A stretch of DNA of 64,000 nucleotides from Brevipalpus yothersi (taxonomy: Eukaryota; Arthropoda; Arachnida; Trombidiformes; Tenuipalpidae). The stretch spans positions 1-64,000 of the forward strand of contig QZCP01000254.1 in assembly GCA_003956705.1 (NCBI GenBank). Direction: 5' to 3'. Each line of letters begins with the position of its first letter. Position 1 is the stretch's first letter. The notes below the pieces were generated by a model that saw only the letters and a list, made by a program, of their open reading frames with translations, was not told where the DNA came from and did no database searches. A program made the position numbers and the translations under genes. Below, piece after piece: positions 48,467-60,047 of this stretch.

Positions 48467-50373
48467 AAATAATTCATTTACTCAATTATTCTAATACTGA
48501 AATTTTTTCTTTTTTTTCTTAATTTTTCTTTGATGTATTTTCTGCCTGATTTACTTTGTTGGATCAACAGCTTGTTTTTTTGCATTTAAAGCATTTTTTT
48601 CTTTATTTTGCCTTTGTTTTTATTTCTATTTTTGAGCTTTTGTGGTTCAATGTGCGGAACATCATGGCTGTGGAAATCTTGTGAGAGTGAACGTCCACTT
48701 TTTGCTATTACCTTTTCAATTTCATTCGAAAAATTTACTCACACACTTCCTTTTTACAATTCTAGGTTCTCATGCTCAATAGTTTTCTGCATTAATGGTT
48801 CCGGATTTTCATATGGCTCATTCGAAACTTCTCATATCAAATCTCAGTAAATAAATGTAAAATATTTTATCGAAACGCTTCAGGAGAATGGGAGACTCGT
48901 TAGATTTCACTGAGAGAAACAAAAATCAATGAATCTTATTAGACCGCCTACACTCACCTCATTCAAATAAACTAACTCCCAGAAAACTTACTTTCTTAAG
49001 TTTCTTAATCGATAAATTATTCTTGCAACTTCTCAGAGATACTGTAGGGTGAGATAGAAACGGTAAATTCTAATGACTACTTACTAATGATTGGTGTGAA
49101 AGGTTCTATACCGGCCGATAATTATCGCGATGATCGACCGCCAAAGCTAAGAAAACTTTCCTAAAAGTCTCAATTAACCTTGCTCTCGAAATAATGAATA
49201 ATGAAAGTAACGAAACAAAGTTGGGCATGAGAATTTCCCAGAGAAGGTTCGATTCCTCATAAACTTGTGAAGTAAAGAACATCATGAGGTATGAGAAAAA
49301 GAATCCAATCTAACACTTTCATGCCCAACAATGTTTCTATGTTGAGTAATACAAACTCATATTTCTTGACGAGCGATCGATTCATAAGCATTGTTCCTTG
49401 TCACACTCTTATTGAAAGCTTCCTTGTTTTCTTTTCAATAAAATCTTTATAATGGGATGAAGATTCGCATACCATTTGATGAGCTTATGGATCGATTGAA
49501 TAACAAGTGGGTCCTTATTCTCTATCGATATTCTAGAGACAAAATTAAGACAATGAGTTTGCATCCCAAAAGATTTGAAATTCAAATCGGAAGCGGAAAC
49601 AGGAAACAAGAACGATGATTCAAGCAATGGATAACTTTTAGTGAATATCTCATGAGAGAGCATTACAGTACATTTACAGTAGTTCAGTATAACTTAACCC
49701 AACAGTGAACAAAATCAATTAAAACAAAATAGATTATTGCTATCCTTTGGTGATTTGCAAGAGATAAAGGAAGAGATATTAGAAGGAAGGAAGTTTTGCG
49801 ATAAGGAAGTAGCGGCTAGAGAGAGGTGAAAACTTCATTTCTAGGAGATTTTAGAGTAAAAGCAAAGTAAATTAAATCAAAATAATGAGAAACATAGAGC
49901 AAAAGATAAGGGAACTGTTTTAACAGTTCAAACGAACATAGAAAAGATGAGATAATAATAATAATAATAATATATATAGAAATTGCAAAAGGAACATAGA
50001 ATAAGTTTAGGAGGATGAGAGAGAAATCTATGACGACTCGAAAAGACAAGTTCACATAACTCATTAGACCAGCAAGAAAAACTCATTCAACCATAATTAA
50101 CTAAATCAACTTACTAAAATTTGATAAATAAATTGCACACGTTACAGTAGCCTCTCTACTTCCCTATACATGCTCATGCATTTTTCTTTACAGTATGTAC
50201 TTAGGTACTTATCATAGTGTACTCAATGTCATGTATCAATATGGTTATCAAACGTTATCATTTCTCAGTTTCTTACTAATTTTCAGATCTAAAAGAACAA
50301 TTTTTTGAAATTTTCTGTTCATTCTGTACAAACGTCTGATCAGCAGATCAGTATATATATATATGTTGTTGTA
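48467..50373. other. Convergent intergenic region
   Basis: Lies between the 3' ends of the Nausicaa-like (plus) and Polycomb-like (minus) genes. It includes T-rich DNA after 48480, a (TAA)n stretch near 49951-49970 and a TA run near 50352-50362. Short open frames (48608-48850, 49409-49663, 49816-50064) are unrecognisable. Confidence 0.5.
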
Positions 50374-53300
50374 TCATTCCCATTCGAGAAGATATTCAAG
50401 TTTACCCTCGGTAGTAAAACGCTGAGCTTTAATTACACATTTCCTTGAATCTTCTTTATGAATCATTCCAGATGCCACCGTTGAGGATGTCCAAATATCT
50501 TGTGATCGCTTGTCCATCAAATTACCCGGGATTCGCTTTAGTGTGAGCTTGGAACAGGTGCCACTACGTATCACTTGATAGCCACCACTCTCCACCGGAG
50601 GAGAGGTTGGGGACTTGGCTGGAGGCACCCTGGAAAGTGGAGTTGGAGAGGATAAAAGGGTTGATCTTAGAGGTGGAGGCGAGGGGAGTAGTGGTGGTGG
50701 AGAAGATGGAAGAGTAGAAGAAAGGTGTGGTGAAGAGGATGGAGGGAGGGAGGATGGGGAGCGATCATTATTCTCGGCACGATGAAGAATAGCTGCTCCT
50801 GTCTTTTGATTGACCGTGGCGATTGGGCCGCCATTCTTTCGGCTATTACCACCGGGATTGAGTGTGATTCCGAGCCTCAATCCATCGCTATCTAGTGTCG
50901 TCACAGTTCCAGGACTCGGGGTATTGGAAGAATCGTCGATGAAGTTGTTATCCACCGCGGGCGATAGAGACGGCAAGGGAGAATCCATATCGAAGAAAGG
51001 ATTGTTTTGGCCTTCGAAGTTTTCAGGTAAAGGTATCACTTTTTCAAGAATGGCGTCTGCAGTAGACATGGTTTCAGTATCTCCCGATGTTTCAGAAGAT
51101 TCTGATAATGATGAGAATGAATTTTTTCGATGAGATGAATGAGAAGAGGAAAATGAGGCATTTGATGAATTGCGATGATTACGAGAGCTGCTCCCACCGA
51201 CACGACGAAAACGATCGCTGTCAATTGATGAACGATGTCTCTTTGGATGCCGGTTTTTGGTGTTGTGATTGCTGTTGGTTCCTTTGGAATCTGGATTGGG
51301 CCTAATCTTCAACTTGATAGGCTCATCTGAACTGGTGCTAGGCTGACAGGATTGCATGCTGATATCACATGAATTAGTAACTGTAACAGTCTTTAACTTG
51401 TCACTCTTGTGAGTGTGCTGACTGGAGTGGGGATGTTGTGGTTTGGTCAGTCGTCTAGTGGCGGGCTTAGGATAAATAGATGCACCTTTTCGACAAGCTC
51501 CATACAAGAGAGGGAAAAATGGCGGAGATCGGCTTCGAACTCGTTGTTTACGATGGGTTGAGGAGGAAAAAGGAGATACTTGTTGGAGTGACTCCTGATG
51601 GGACTGGTACGTGGAGGGGGAATACACCTGTGAACCGTGGGTATTGGCTGATTCAACACTATCAACAGTGGTTGGAGGCGTATCGACGCCGAGATGTTTA
51701 CCATTGGAACCAGTCCCGCTACCACTGACTGATTTATGATACGCTCGTGATCTTGGAGCGAACACCAATGGAGCGGTGGGGTGATGTGTTGATCTGAGTG
51801 CCCAGGAATCCAGCTTCTTACGGGACTCTTTGTTGGAAACGAATCGCTTTCGATATTTCATTAACACCTGCAGAACTCTACGACTCAATTCATCTTCATG
51901 CTGCTTGACGAGATCAATTTTCATTAGAAACTTTGAGGCATTCTTTTGGATGAAGGGTATTATTTCAGAATTCAGATCGGAAAATTTACGTCCGTTCCGC
52001 AGAGTTAGATCATGGAGAACAATGGACAGCAGATCATGCCATTTCATTGGCAATCGATGAATTTCTTCTTCACCATCATTACAAACAGCACATGTAAACT
52101 GATAGAAAAGATCACCATACAAAAGAGGTGATTCGATAACTTGTATACACGCTTCATGAAACCATTGTAAACACTTGTGGCACTGAAGCATTTTTGAGTA
52201 GTATCGTCCTGGGCCACCACAGTAACAGAAAGTATTTTCATGGTTAGAAGTGTGAGTAGAATTCCAAGTAAGTGAACATGGATCATAAGGGAACATTATT
52301 TTAGCTGATTTCATAGCTTCACCTATGGAAGAATCTTTTTCTGCTCCTCCTTCTTTAGCGGCCAGTGTGAAGACACAAGTACGACATGTCCAGGGTATGT
52401 CGGGCTCGAGTATGGAGTCTGGTATTGGAGGCTTGTGACATAGTTGATGATAACCATGATTACAAACATCACATATGACTATTTCGTTTGGAGTTTTGGA
52501 TGAACCATCACCACACTCATTGCAAATAATATCAGATTCGGAAGCTATGCTGTTTGATGAAAGCTGGGTGTGAATGTCTTTAAAGTGTGTCCAGTACAGT
52601 GAATCGTCCTCATATCGAACGAGACAAAGACCGTAAGATTTTTCGATCTATAGGAAGGAAGATAGATGCAAAAATAGATCATTAGAGAAGAGAGTTTAGT
52701 TCTTTTGGGAATCTTCCTTCCTCACTTCCTCTCTTCCTCTTTTTTCCCCTCACTTTCGAGAAGCTTTTTATATGGAAAGATTCGAATTGCTCAAGGCTGT
52801 CTGAGCGTTCTATATATTTTTTGTCAAAAATTTTCCTTTGCACTATTCTGATGTCAATCCCATTAAATCATTTGAAAATGAATCATCGATTCTCGGGAAA
52901 AAAGGTTTGATAGCCTCCGATCAGGGAAGTGATAATCAATCTTAAGAGATGAGAGAGATTCTTTCATGGGAAGTCAAAAACATTTATCTCATGAGAGAAT
53001 GGAAAGTCATTGGCTATACACCTAAGTCAGCGATTCCAAACATTTTGAATGATTTAAACTAATTCTGAGTTGGCGCTTGGTAACACTTGGGATTGAATGA
53101 AGGAAGGAAAGTTTTGTTTTGAAAATCAATACTATAAAGTAAAGTTAGAACTTACCTTTTTAATGATACCCAAATAGTAGAGGCCGTCAGTCCACCGGGC
53201 GAAAACAGACTTGCCTAAGCTCATCCAGCGTTTAAATTGATGATGAGTTGAAGATGTATCGTCATCTTCATCATCATCATCAGAATTTTGACTATAATAT

Positions 53301-53713
53301 TTGCCATAGCTCTTGTTAGATGATTGCACGCTTTGAGGTCGATCAATGGACTGTTGTTCACATTTGTCCAAATCATCGCAATCACGACCATTTTTGCATG
53401 ACTTTACACATAATTCACAATCACTATAATAATCATTGCACTCATTGCATCCATTGCAGACCGATGATGAGACTTGAGATCTATTACAATCATCTTCATC
53501 AGCTTCTGTGGCATTGTCGGTCATATCACCACCACTTTCTGATGAGATACTGCTTCCACTTTCATCAAAGGCTTCTTCATCCATCGACAGAATGTCTTCA
53601 TCTTCATCATCATCACTGTCGGAATGGCAATTTCTTCCTTTTGACTCTTTATCACCGTTTACACGGCCTGATACAACTTTACTACCAGATGATGATCGAT
53701 GTGAGTTGGACAT
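50374..53713 (-). CDS. Pcl: Polycomb-like protein (PHF1/MTF2/PHF19; fly Pcl)
   Basis: PRC2 accessory subunit that recruits H3K27 methylation. Two exons on minus (53713-53156, 52647-50374; phase 0) give about 943 residues. An acidic N-terminus (Asp/Glu/Ser/Cys-rich) precedes the Tudor domain (about 163-215), whose coding is split by the intron between YLGIIKK and IEKSYGLCLVRYEDD. PHD1 (about 225-285) has CNECGDGSS, CDVCNHGYHQLCH and WTCRTC; PHD2 (about 325-378) has CYCGGPGRYY, CHKCLQWFHEAC and FTCAVC. A winged-helix extended-homology region follows (RKFSDLNSEIIPF to KYRKRFV). A long His/Ser/Pro-rich linker leads to the C-terminal MTF2_C-type element ending GKLEYLLEWE, matching the family's DGKVQYLVEWE. 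The segment between the acceptor at 52647 and the first internal ATG at 52314 is coding although it contains no ATG. Confidence 0.95.
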
Positions 53714-54864
53714 TATGGTGAGACTATGGTAGTAGTGATAGAGAATGTATGGGTATGTGTTGTTTATGAAAGAATGAGAGATAGATAGTTATAATATGTA
53801 TTGAGAAGATGTATTGACTTGATGACTGTAGTGTTTGTCGGATATGGCTTTGATTTTTGGTCAATTTTTCCACTTTACTATTTGACTTGAATGTGAAGAG
53901 AGAGTATCAATTGATTACCACAATCATCATTATCGACAATATCAATTGCCAATATGATGATCTTACCAAGTTTTATGGTTAAATTGCACAACATAGATTC
54001 ATCAGTTCATCAAGCTCTAATGGATTACATAAACACATCAATATAATGTTTACACTTTTTTTGCAATCCGCTTAACACGAATGATTGCGAAAGTTATTTT
54101 TTCTCTCTCACACACTCAGCAGTGATTGAATGTGGTCAAAGTGGAGGTAGATACACACATACACAGTAAACAAAAAATTTTAACTCACACAATTTACCCA
54201 AAGACACTGTGGAGTAAGAGAGAAATGGACAATTAAATTGCACTCATCAAAAGCATCGTCATTACAATTGGTTATAATATAATATTGAAACTCGATGAAG
54301 GGTTGAGTGAAAAAAAATAGGAGAGACAAGAGAAAAGAGAAAAAGCTTTTCGATCAGACGGAAACAGTACTGTTTGTACGTGTGTTTATGTGTGTGTCTC
54401 TCTCTCTCTTGATTCAACACACAATATCACTATCACACCAAATATTCACTTTAATCACTATCATCATCATTTTTTTTTCTCTCCAGTACATAATGCCTAC
54501 CCAATATATCCATGATGGAGAGAAGAGAGAGAGAGAGGAGAGAGAGAGAGGAGAGAGAGAGAAATGTAAAGCCAGCAGAAAGAGAGACTTTTTCATCCTC
54601 TTTCTCTTCTCTTTCTCTTGTACATTACGCAATGATCATGCTCGCGAAGATGAAAAGTGTTCTTACTCGATGTTCATGTTCATCATCATCCTTGTTCTGA
54701 TCTGGAGCTTTTTTTTCTGCCTTACTTTCCACTAGTCTTCTCATCAAACCGGAGAGAATTCATCCACAGATCACGAAGAAGAAATGATATGATGAACAAC
54801 AACAGCCTTTCTCTCTTTTCTCTCTCGTTCTATCTGTTTGCTTGACATCGAAGGATGCTTGCTC

Positions 54865-54930
<66 letters not shown>

Positions 54931-55796
54931 CTCTGTCGAAGGACGGGATAAAAGGGTTGATTGGGTTGATTGACGCTCACTATCCAATGATGATAATTGA
55001 TTGTCGATCTTCTGAATCTATGGAGTTGATGAGTATGCAAGGACTGGTGTATGATGTTGTTTCTCTGTGGCTGGGAAACTATTTTTGTCCGATTAAAACT
55101 TACCAACACCTCATGGATACAAATGGAAAAGCTTTTTTTATCTCTCATTTCTCTCTTCTCTGGAAACTTCGATTGCGGTTTCATTTCAAAACCTGAAAAC
55201 AATCGCATCGATATCTCTTTGCCAAATGGTGTCAAAACTTCTCTTTTACATATACTTGTATACTTCACATTCGAGGGTATTGCAAATCGAGAGAAAAAAA
55301 AATTGTTTGCAAACACTCAATGATTAAGTCCGGGTAGAAGAAAGCTCGTCTGTTCAACCTATGAACTTTGATCAATTGAATCCAAATAATTCACGCCCAA
55401 TATGACAATGTTCACACAATTGTAGTTCGATGGAAGTTTAACATTCCAACTCGTTTTGTACCTGTTGGTGATGTGAATTTGCTGTAAAACTGATGATCAA
55501 TCACAGAGAAAGAAAATGATGGTCATTTGAGGATTGAAAGTACACGTCGACTTACAAAGTTCCAACACTCACAAGGGATTCGTAGACGCGATATACCATT
55601 TGTATACAGAATCATATTGCAACAGGAGACTTAATTTTATTGGAAAGTCTTGGTTACGTGAGCTAGCCAATGAAAAACTTGAGGAATTCGTATGAGTTGT
55701 GAAGAAAAAATCTTCTGGCATAACTCACAGTCCAAGAGGTACCAAAAATTTGATTGACTGACAAAATTTGTATTTGCACAAAATAAACTATTATAA
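53714..55796. other. Pcl upstream region; simple-sequence DNA
   Basis: Holds (GA)n-rich DNA (about 54520-54562), a (TC)n array (54868-54926) and the DNAJC3 3' end. Open frames of up to 181 codons here (54307-54735, 54771-55316) are produced largely by the repeats, which code Arg-Glu or Leu-Ser alternation, and are not supported as genes. Confidence 0.55.
54868..54926. repeat. (TC)n microsatellite
   Basis: About 29 TC units, one of the three longest dinucleotide arrays in the window, roughly 1.2 kb upstream of the Pcl start. Confidence 0.95.
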
Positions 55797-57702
55797 TTAT
55801 CCAAAAGTGAAGGTAAACGTTCGTCCACCACCAAATTGAAAAGGAAAACCATGACTGTGGAAACCGCTGAACGGATTTGATTGTGAATCGGGATCAAGAG
55901 GATCCTCACCGGCATCGAATTTGCTTCTTTTTTCAGGATCAGTCAAAACTTCTTTGGCAGCTGCTATGTCTATGAATTTCTTTTCGGCGGTTTTCTTTTC
56001 CTCGCCTTGAAAATTGTCTGGATGCCATTTAGCAGCCAGCTTACGGTAAGCTCTGATAATTTCCTTCTTACCAGCATTTCTAAAAGAGCAAAAATACATG
56101 ATAAATAGGAGAGCTACAATTTATGCTGATGTGACAACTTACCTCTTAACACCTAAAATTTTATAGTAATCTCGACTCATTTTTCGTCGATTTTTGATCG
56201 ATCTGAGACCTTCTTCTGCTCTCTTGAGTCCTGGTTCGACTTCAAGAGCTTTTGTATAATCTCTCTGAGCTATGGGGGGAATAAAAAACAAAATTATGAA
56301 TTTATAAACGCTAATTTGAGAAATGTGGAAGCTCAAAGCTTACCTTCACTAGATTCTTCATTGAGTAAATAAGCGTCAGCTCTATCACATAGTGTAAGGG
56401 CATCATGAGGATTGATTTCTAGAGCTTGGGAACAAATTTTGATGGCCTCAACTGGATTATCAAGCTGTAAAATGATAAAAATGAATAAATTAGAGTTATA
56501 GCAGGGGGTAAAACGAGAAAATTCTTACTTTTGAAAGACAATGGCACTGCCGTTTTTTAATCAAATGGACTATATTTCTGATTTTGCTCTCCATCTCAAG
56601 AGCTTCCTTTGCAGAGTCAACACATTCTTGGTAGTTTTCATGCTGCAAATTTTCATCCAGCGATTTTAAGTAGCTGGCCAATTTTTTAACCTTTCTATAA
56701 TGAACTTTGCATTCTTTATGATCTGGGTCCAATTTTAGACATGCTCGTATCGTTTGCAATGATTCTTCGACATCTCCAATCTCATAGTGAAGCTTACTCA
56801 ATTTAAGAAAACCATCTGTATCATCGTTCTTCATTTTCGTTGTTGCTTGAAGATCACTGATTGCATTGAAAAAATCACCAACTTTCTCAAAACATTGACT
56901 TCTCATTTCTCGTAGCTTACTATCCCAAGGCATTTCCATGATTATTTTGGTCATAAGTTCAATCGCTTCATGACATGCATCTTCTTGAATGTACATATAG
57001 ACACTCTGCAAATCGCGTTTGATCGGATCTAACATTGAATATAATCGAGTTGCTTCCTCGTTGAATTGATCATATCGAAGTACCCACTCCAAATCAATGT
57101 GCGCTTCGTCGATACGTCCCTGCTTTAAGAGTACACTACCTCGTTGAAGTCTAGCTGATAAGAAATCAGGCTTAAGCTGAATCACTTGATTCAAATCATC
57201 TAGAGCTGGCTTGGATTTGCCAAGAGCCAAGTAGACTGTGGCACGCTTAAAGTATGTGAGGTAATTCTTTGGATCACCGTCTAGGTAGGGAAATAGGAGA
57301 TAATTTCAGAACTTTATTTTTTTTTCAAGTTTAACAAGTTTCCACTTACCAACAGCTGCGTGATAATGGGATAGGGCATCATTATATTGGCCACGAGAAA
57401 GCATTTGGCGACCCATCTCTAGATGACTTTCGATTTCATCTGTTGATAAACTGCTCTCTATGTCTGTAAGAGGGAGGAAGAAGAAAAGATCTCATAAATC
57501 AGATTCATGATATGGCACTTTATAAGGATGCTTTTTGATGAGGTGGATTATCGAATCGTATCGATTAATGAATTTAAATCTATATTTGAAACTTACATTC
57601 TAAACTATGAAGTATTAAGAATAACCATAAAGATATTAAATTACTACTATGACAAATTTTATCGGAAATGGTCAATAAATAAGGAATATTTTGAAGATGC
57701 AT
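55797..57702 (-). CDS. Dnajc3: DNAJC3 / P58IPK, ER-lumenal TPR-J co-chaperone
   Basis: BiP co-chaperone of the unfolded-protein response that binds misfolded clients through TPRs. Six exons on minus: 57702-57597, 57463-57350, 57280-56529, 56464-56344, 56269-56143, 56079-55797. All joins are in phase, giving 500 residues (human 504). Exon 1 encodes the signal peptide (LISLWLFLILHSLE). Nine TPRs follow, including HLEMGRQMLSRGQYNDALS, DGDPKNYLTYFKRATVYLAL, GKSKPALDDLNQVIQLKPDF and FLKLSKLHYEIGDVEESL, then PVEAIKICSQALEINPHDA. The J domain begins SRDYYKILGVKR|NAGKKEI and has the HPD tripeptide in KWHPDNFQ, then KKFIDIAAAKEVLTDPEKR. The C-terminus ends in short Phe/Thr alternation without KDEL, as in vertebrates. 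Exon 1 was found from the donor GAAT|GTAAGT, the phase and the hydrophobic run. Confidence 0.95.
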
Positions 57703-58068
57703 GATGATGTGGTTGAATAGTAGAAAGTATTTATATATATATATATATTTATCCACAGAGAATAGAAAAAGGAAGATATAGAAGAAGTTAAAAAGACTGA
57801 ATTGACGATGATAAATAGGAGATCACGAATAAATCACTGATCAATCTTTTCCAATCAAATGCCGGTCGATTTGTTCTGACCGTATCAACAGTAGTAATAA
57901 TACAAGCAGTATTGATGATGTAAGAATATGGTGATCCTCGGGATCGAGTCAATAACATAGGAAACAGAAAATCATTCATAAATAATTCAATGGATTTCCA
58001 CTCCACGATACCACCATGATCACCCTCAAAGTGAATTAAACAAATCCGATTCCATCAACACCATTAAG
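57703..58068. other. DNAJC3 upstream region
   Basis: Promoter side of DNAJC3, possibly shared with the small plus-strand frame at 58121. It has a TA dinucleotide run near 57732-57749. No coding sequence is recognised. Confidence 0.45.
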
Positions 58069-58076
58069 TATAAAAG
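58069..58076 (+). promoter_or_regulatory. TATA-box-like element
   Basis: TATAAAAG, 45 bp before the ATG at 58121. A start site about 30 bp downstream would leave a leader of only some 20 nt. Weak alone; its value is the spacing to the open frame. Confidence 0.35.
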
Positions 58077-58120
58077 TGAAAGTGACTGCTGTTGTGAGTA
58101 GTGAAGCATAACCAGTCAAC

Positions 58121-58336
58121 ATGAACAAATTTTTGGAAATACTTTCTCAATTCAATACAATATGTGTTCAACGTTCATTGGCTGTTCTCATGGCAATACT
58201 GATACTTTATGGTGGCGCAAAACTTGAATCAACTTTTGCATGTATTTTGGATGGAAACATTGTCGAAAATGTACTGTTACATGGTTCATGTGTGTGGGTG
58301 TTGCAATGTGAACCTAAATTGAAAAGGTCAAGATAA
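58121..58336 (+). CDS. Unrecognised 71-residue membrane or secreted peptide candidate
   Basis: ATG-started frame with a favourable context (AACATGA) and a TATA-like element upstream. The product has one hydrophobic segment (about 19-34, SLAVLMAILILYGG) and several Cys (ACIL, GSCVW, LQCEP). The pattern of a first membrane helix followed by spaced Cys loosely recalls an innexin N-terminus, but Cys spacing differs and no matching downstream innexin exons were found. It may be a small gene, a first exon, a remnant or chance. Confidence 0.25.
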   Translation: MNKFLEILSQFNTICVQRSLAVLMAILILYGGAKLESTFACILDGNIVENVLLHGSCVWVLQCEPKLKRSR

Positions 58337-60047
58337 TTACAGAAAGGTCATTTGAGTGGGAAGTATTCTGACAAGTATTGTGAGTATTTCTGTAATTTTG
58401 TGGTCAAAATGGACTGAATTTATTGTCTAGTGTTGATTATGAAAGTTATCTTCCCGTTGAATCTTGATCATTTTTCAAGCTGCTGACTTGTTGGCGAGAT
58501 ACTTCGAAACAATCGGTTGACAGAATGCTGATGGGATATTAAGTGGAGGGTCTGAGAAGTGATCTGAAAGCTCAATTGTTGAGATTTATTCGAGTCGAGC
58601 AAAATTTTCTTCCTCTTTTAGGTATCGCGAATAGATTTGCTTCTCTGAGAAAAGCCAAGCAAGATTTTGAATCATTACTTTCAGAACTTTTGACATCAAT
58701 CCTTTTTTCAATCAATGAGAAAAATTACGAATATTAATTCGAGAAACATGCATATGGATCTATGCTTTATAATCTTGTCAGAAATTCTTTCGCTCTTTTT
58801 GGATGATAGAAAATATTGTGGATAAGATTGCACGATTGATTGTTAAACTTGTTAAACGAAACACAGTTGAGAGAATGCATTGTAACCGTTATCATCCAAA
58901 ATTATGCGCATTATTCATCCCTTTCTATCACCATTATCTTGAGTATTCTCTCCTAGTCATCCTCTGACTGAGGCTCACCAGATCTTGACCTACTTATGAG
59001 CTCAATCTGACGATGTGATTCACGGTCAGTGTTACTAGATTAGTTCACCCTTCTAGGCGAACGAATCATCATCTTTGCCAAGAGGAAGTGAGTAAAACTC
59101 TTCTCCTTCCTCTTGAATCAGAATCTCGAGAATGCCTCGAAAAGCTGAGAGAAGAGAAGGAGACTATTAATCTTACAAGTACTTGTTAGCTAAGTTTACC
59201 CAGTATTTTTCGAACGATACAAGTCATCGAATGATCATATTGATGAGCCGAAACAAAATAAGAATTTTGATATACGCGTCTTTGGAAAAGAGTTTAACAA
59301 TTAGTAGGCATAAATTTATCATGAATAGAAGTGATTTTATATCATCAAGAATAGATTGAACATGCGAGAAAATATGAACATAAGAATAATTCTAAGGAAG
59401 ACAAGGATTGAAGCTGGTAATTCAAGATATGGTAGGCGATTGGATTCTTGTAAACGACCAGCGGCAAACTTTTTTTATATAACTTCGTAAGGAGCAGAGA
59501 ATTTGAGTAGTGATGAAGATTTATCTTTTGTAACAAAATAATTTCTCGCACATAATGTTCCAAAACTAAACATCATTGAATGTGAGTGTTTTGTTGAAAG
59601 TTGATTAGCTTCGTTGAAATTTGAATCAATTTTGGCACAATCTTGTATCCTAGAAGATGAAAATAATTTGGATAGACGCTCACTCTGGCAATCACTATCA
59701 AAAAAGGCTTGAACTTTTGAAAGAATCAATTCCATTTGTAAGATCTCACTAGACAGCTCTGATATTCTTGTTAAGAAGGAGAGAAAGAGAAAGAGAAAAA
59801 GAGAGAGAAAGAGATAGACAGAGAATTGATAAAACATTTTATAAACATCTGGCGATAAGCTCGCTTTCGTTTCAAGCTACAATAGAATATCATTCCAAAT
59901 CACAGCACTTTTCTCTTTCCTGTTACGAGAGAAGAAAAGAGAGAGAGAGAGAGAAAGAGAATTCAATTAATCATTATTGTTCGTTCAAAAGCAACAAAAA
60001 TTAAATAAAATCAAATAACTGTTACTCACGATTCACTTCAGAGAGGA
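58337..60047. other. Intergenic, no recognised gene
   Basis: Holds a 64-codon plus frame (58543-58737) and a 120-codon minus frame (59475-59837), neither recognisable. GA/AG-rich runs occur near 59778-59815 and 59938-59960. Confidence 0.5.

Noticed and set aside
49180..49270. tRNA-like B box GGTTCGATTCC
   Set aside because: No matching T-stem pairing, acceptor stem or A box could be built around it.
54307..55316. Open frames of 142 and 181 codons on opposite strands
   Set aside because: Their length comes from GA/CT dinucleotide runs that cannot encode stops; the products are Arg-Glu or Leu-Ser repeats with no conserved part.
58121..58737. Innexin gene
   Set aside because: Only a loose N-terminal resemblance; Cys spacing differs and the later conserved innexin segments (for example the YYQWV helix) are not found downstream.
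59475..59837. 120-codon minus-strand frame
   Set aside because: Begins in a (GA)-derived Leu/Ser/Phe run; a frame this long is expected by chance in a 64-kb AT-rich window, and no family is recognised.
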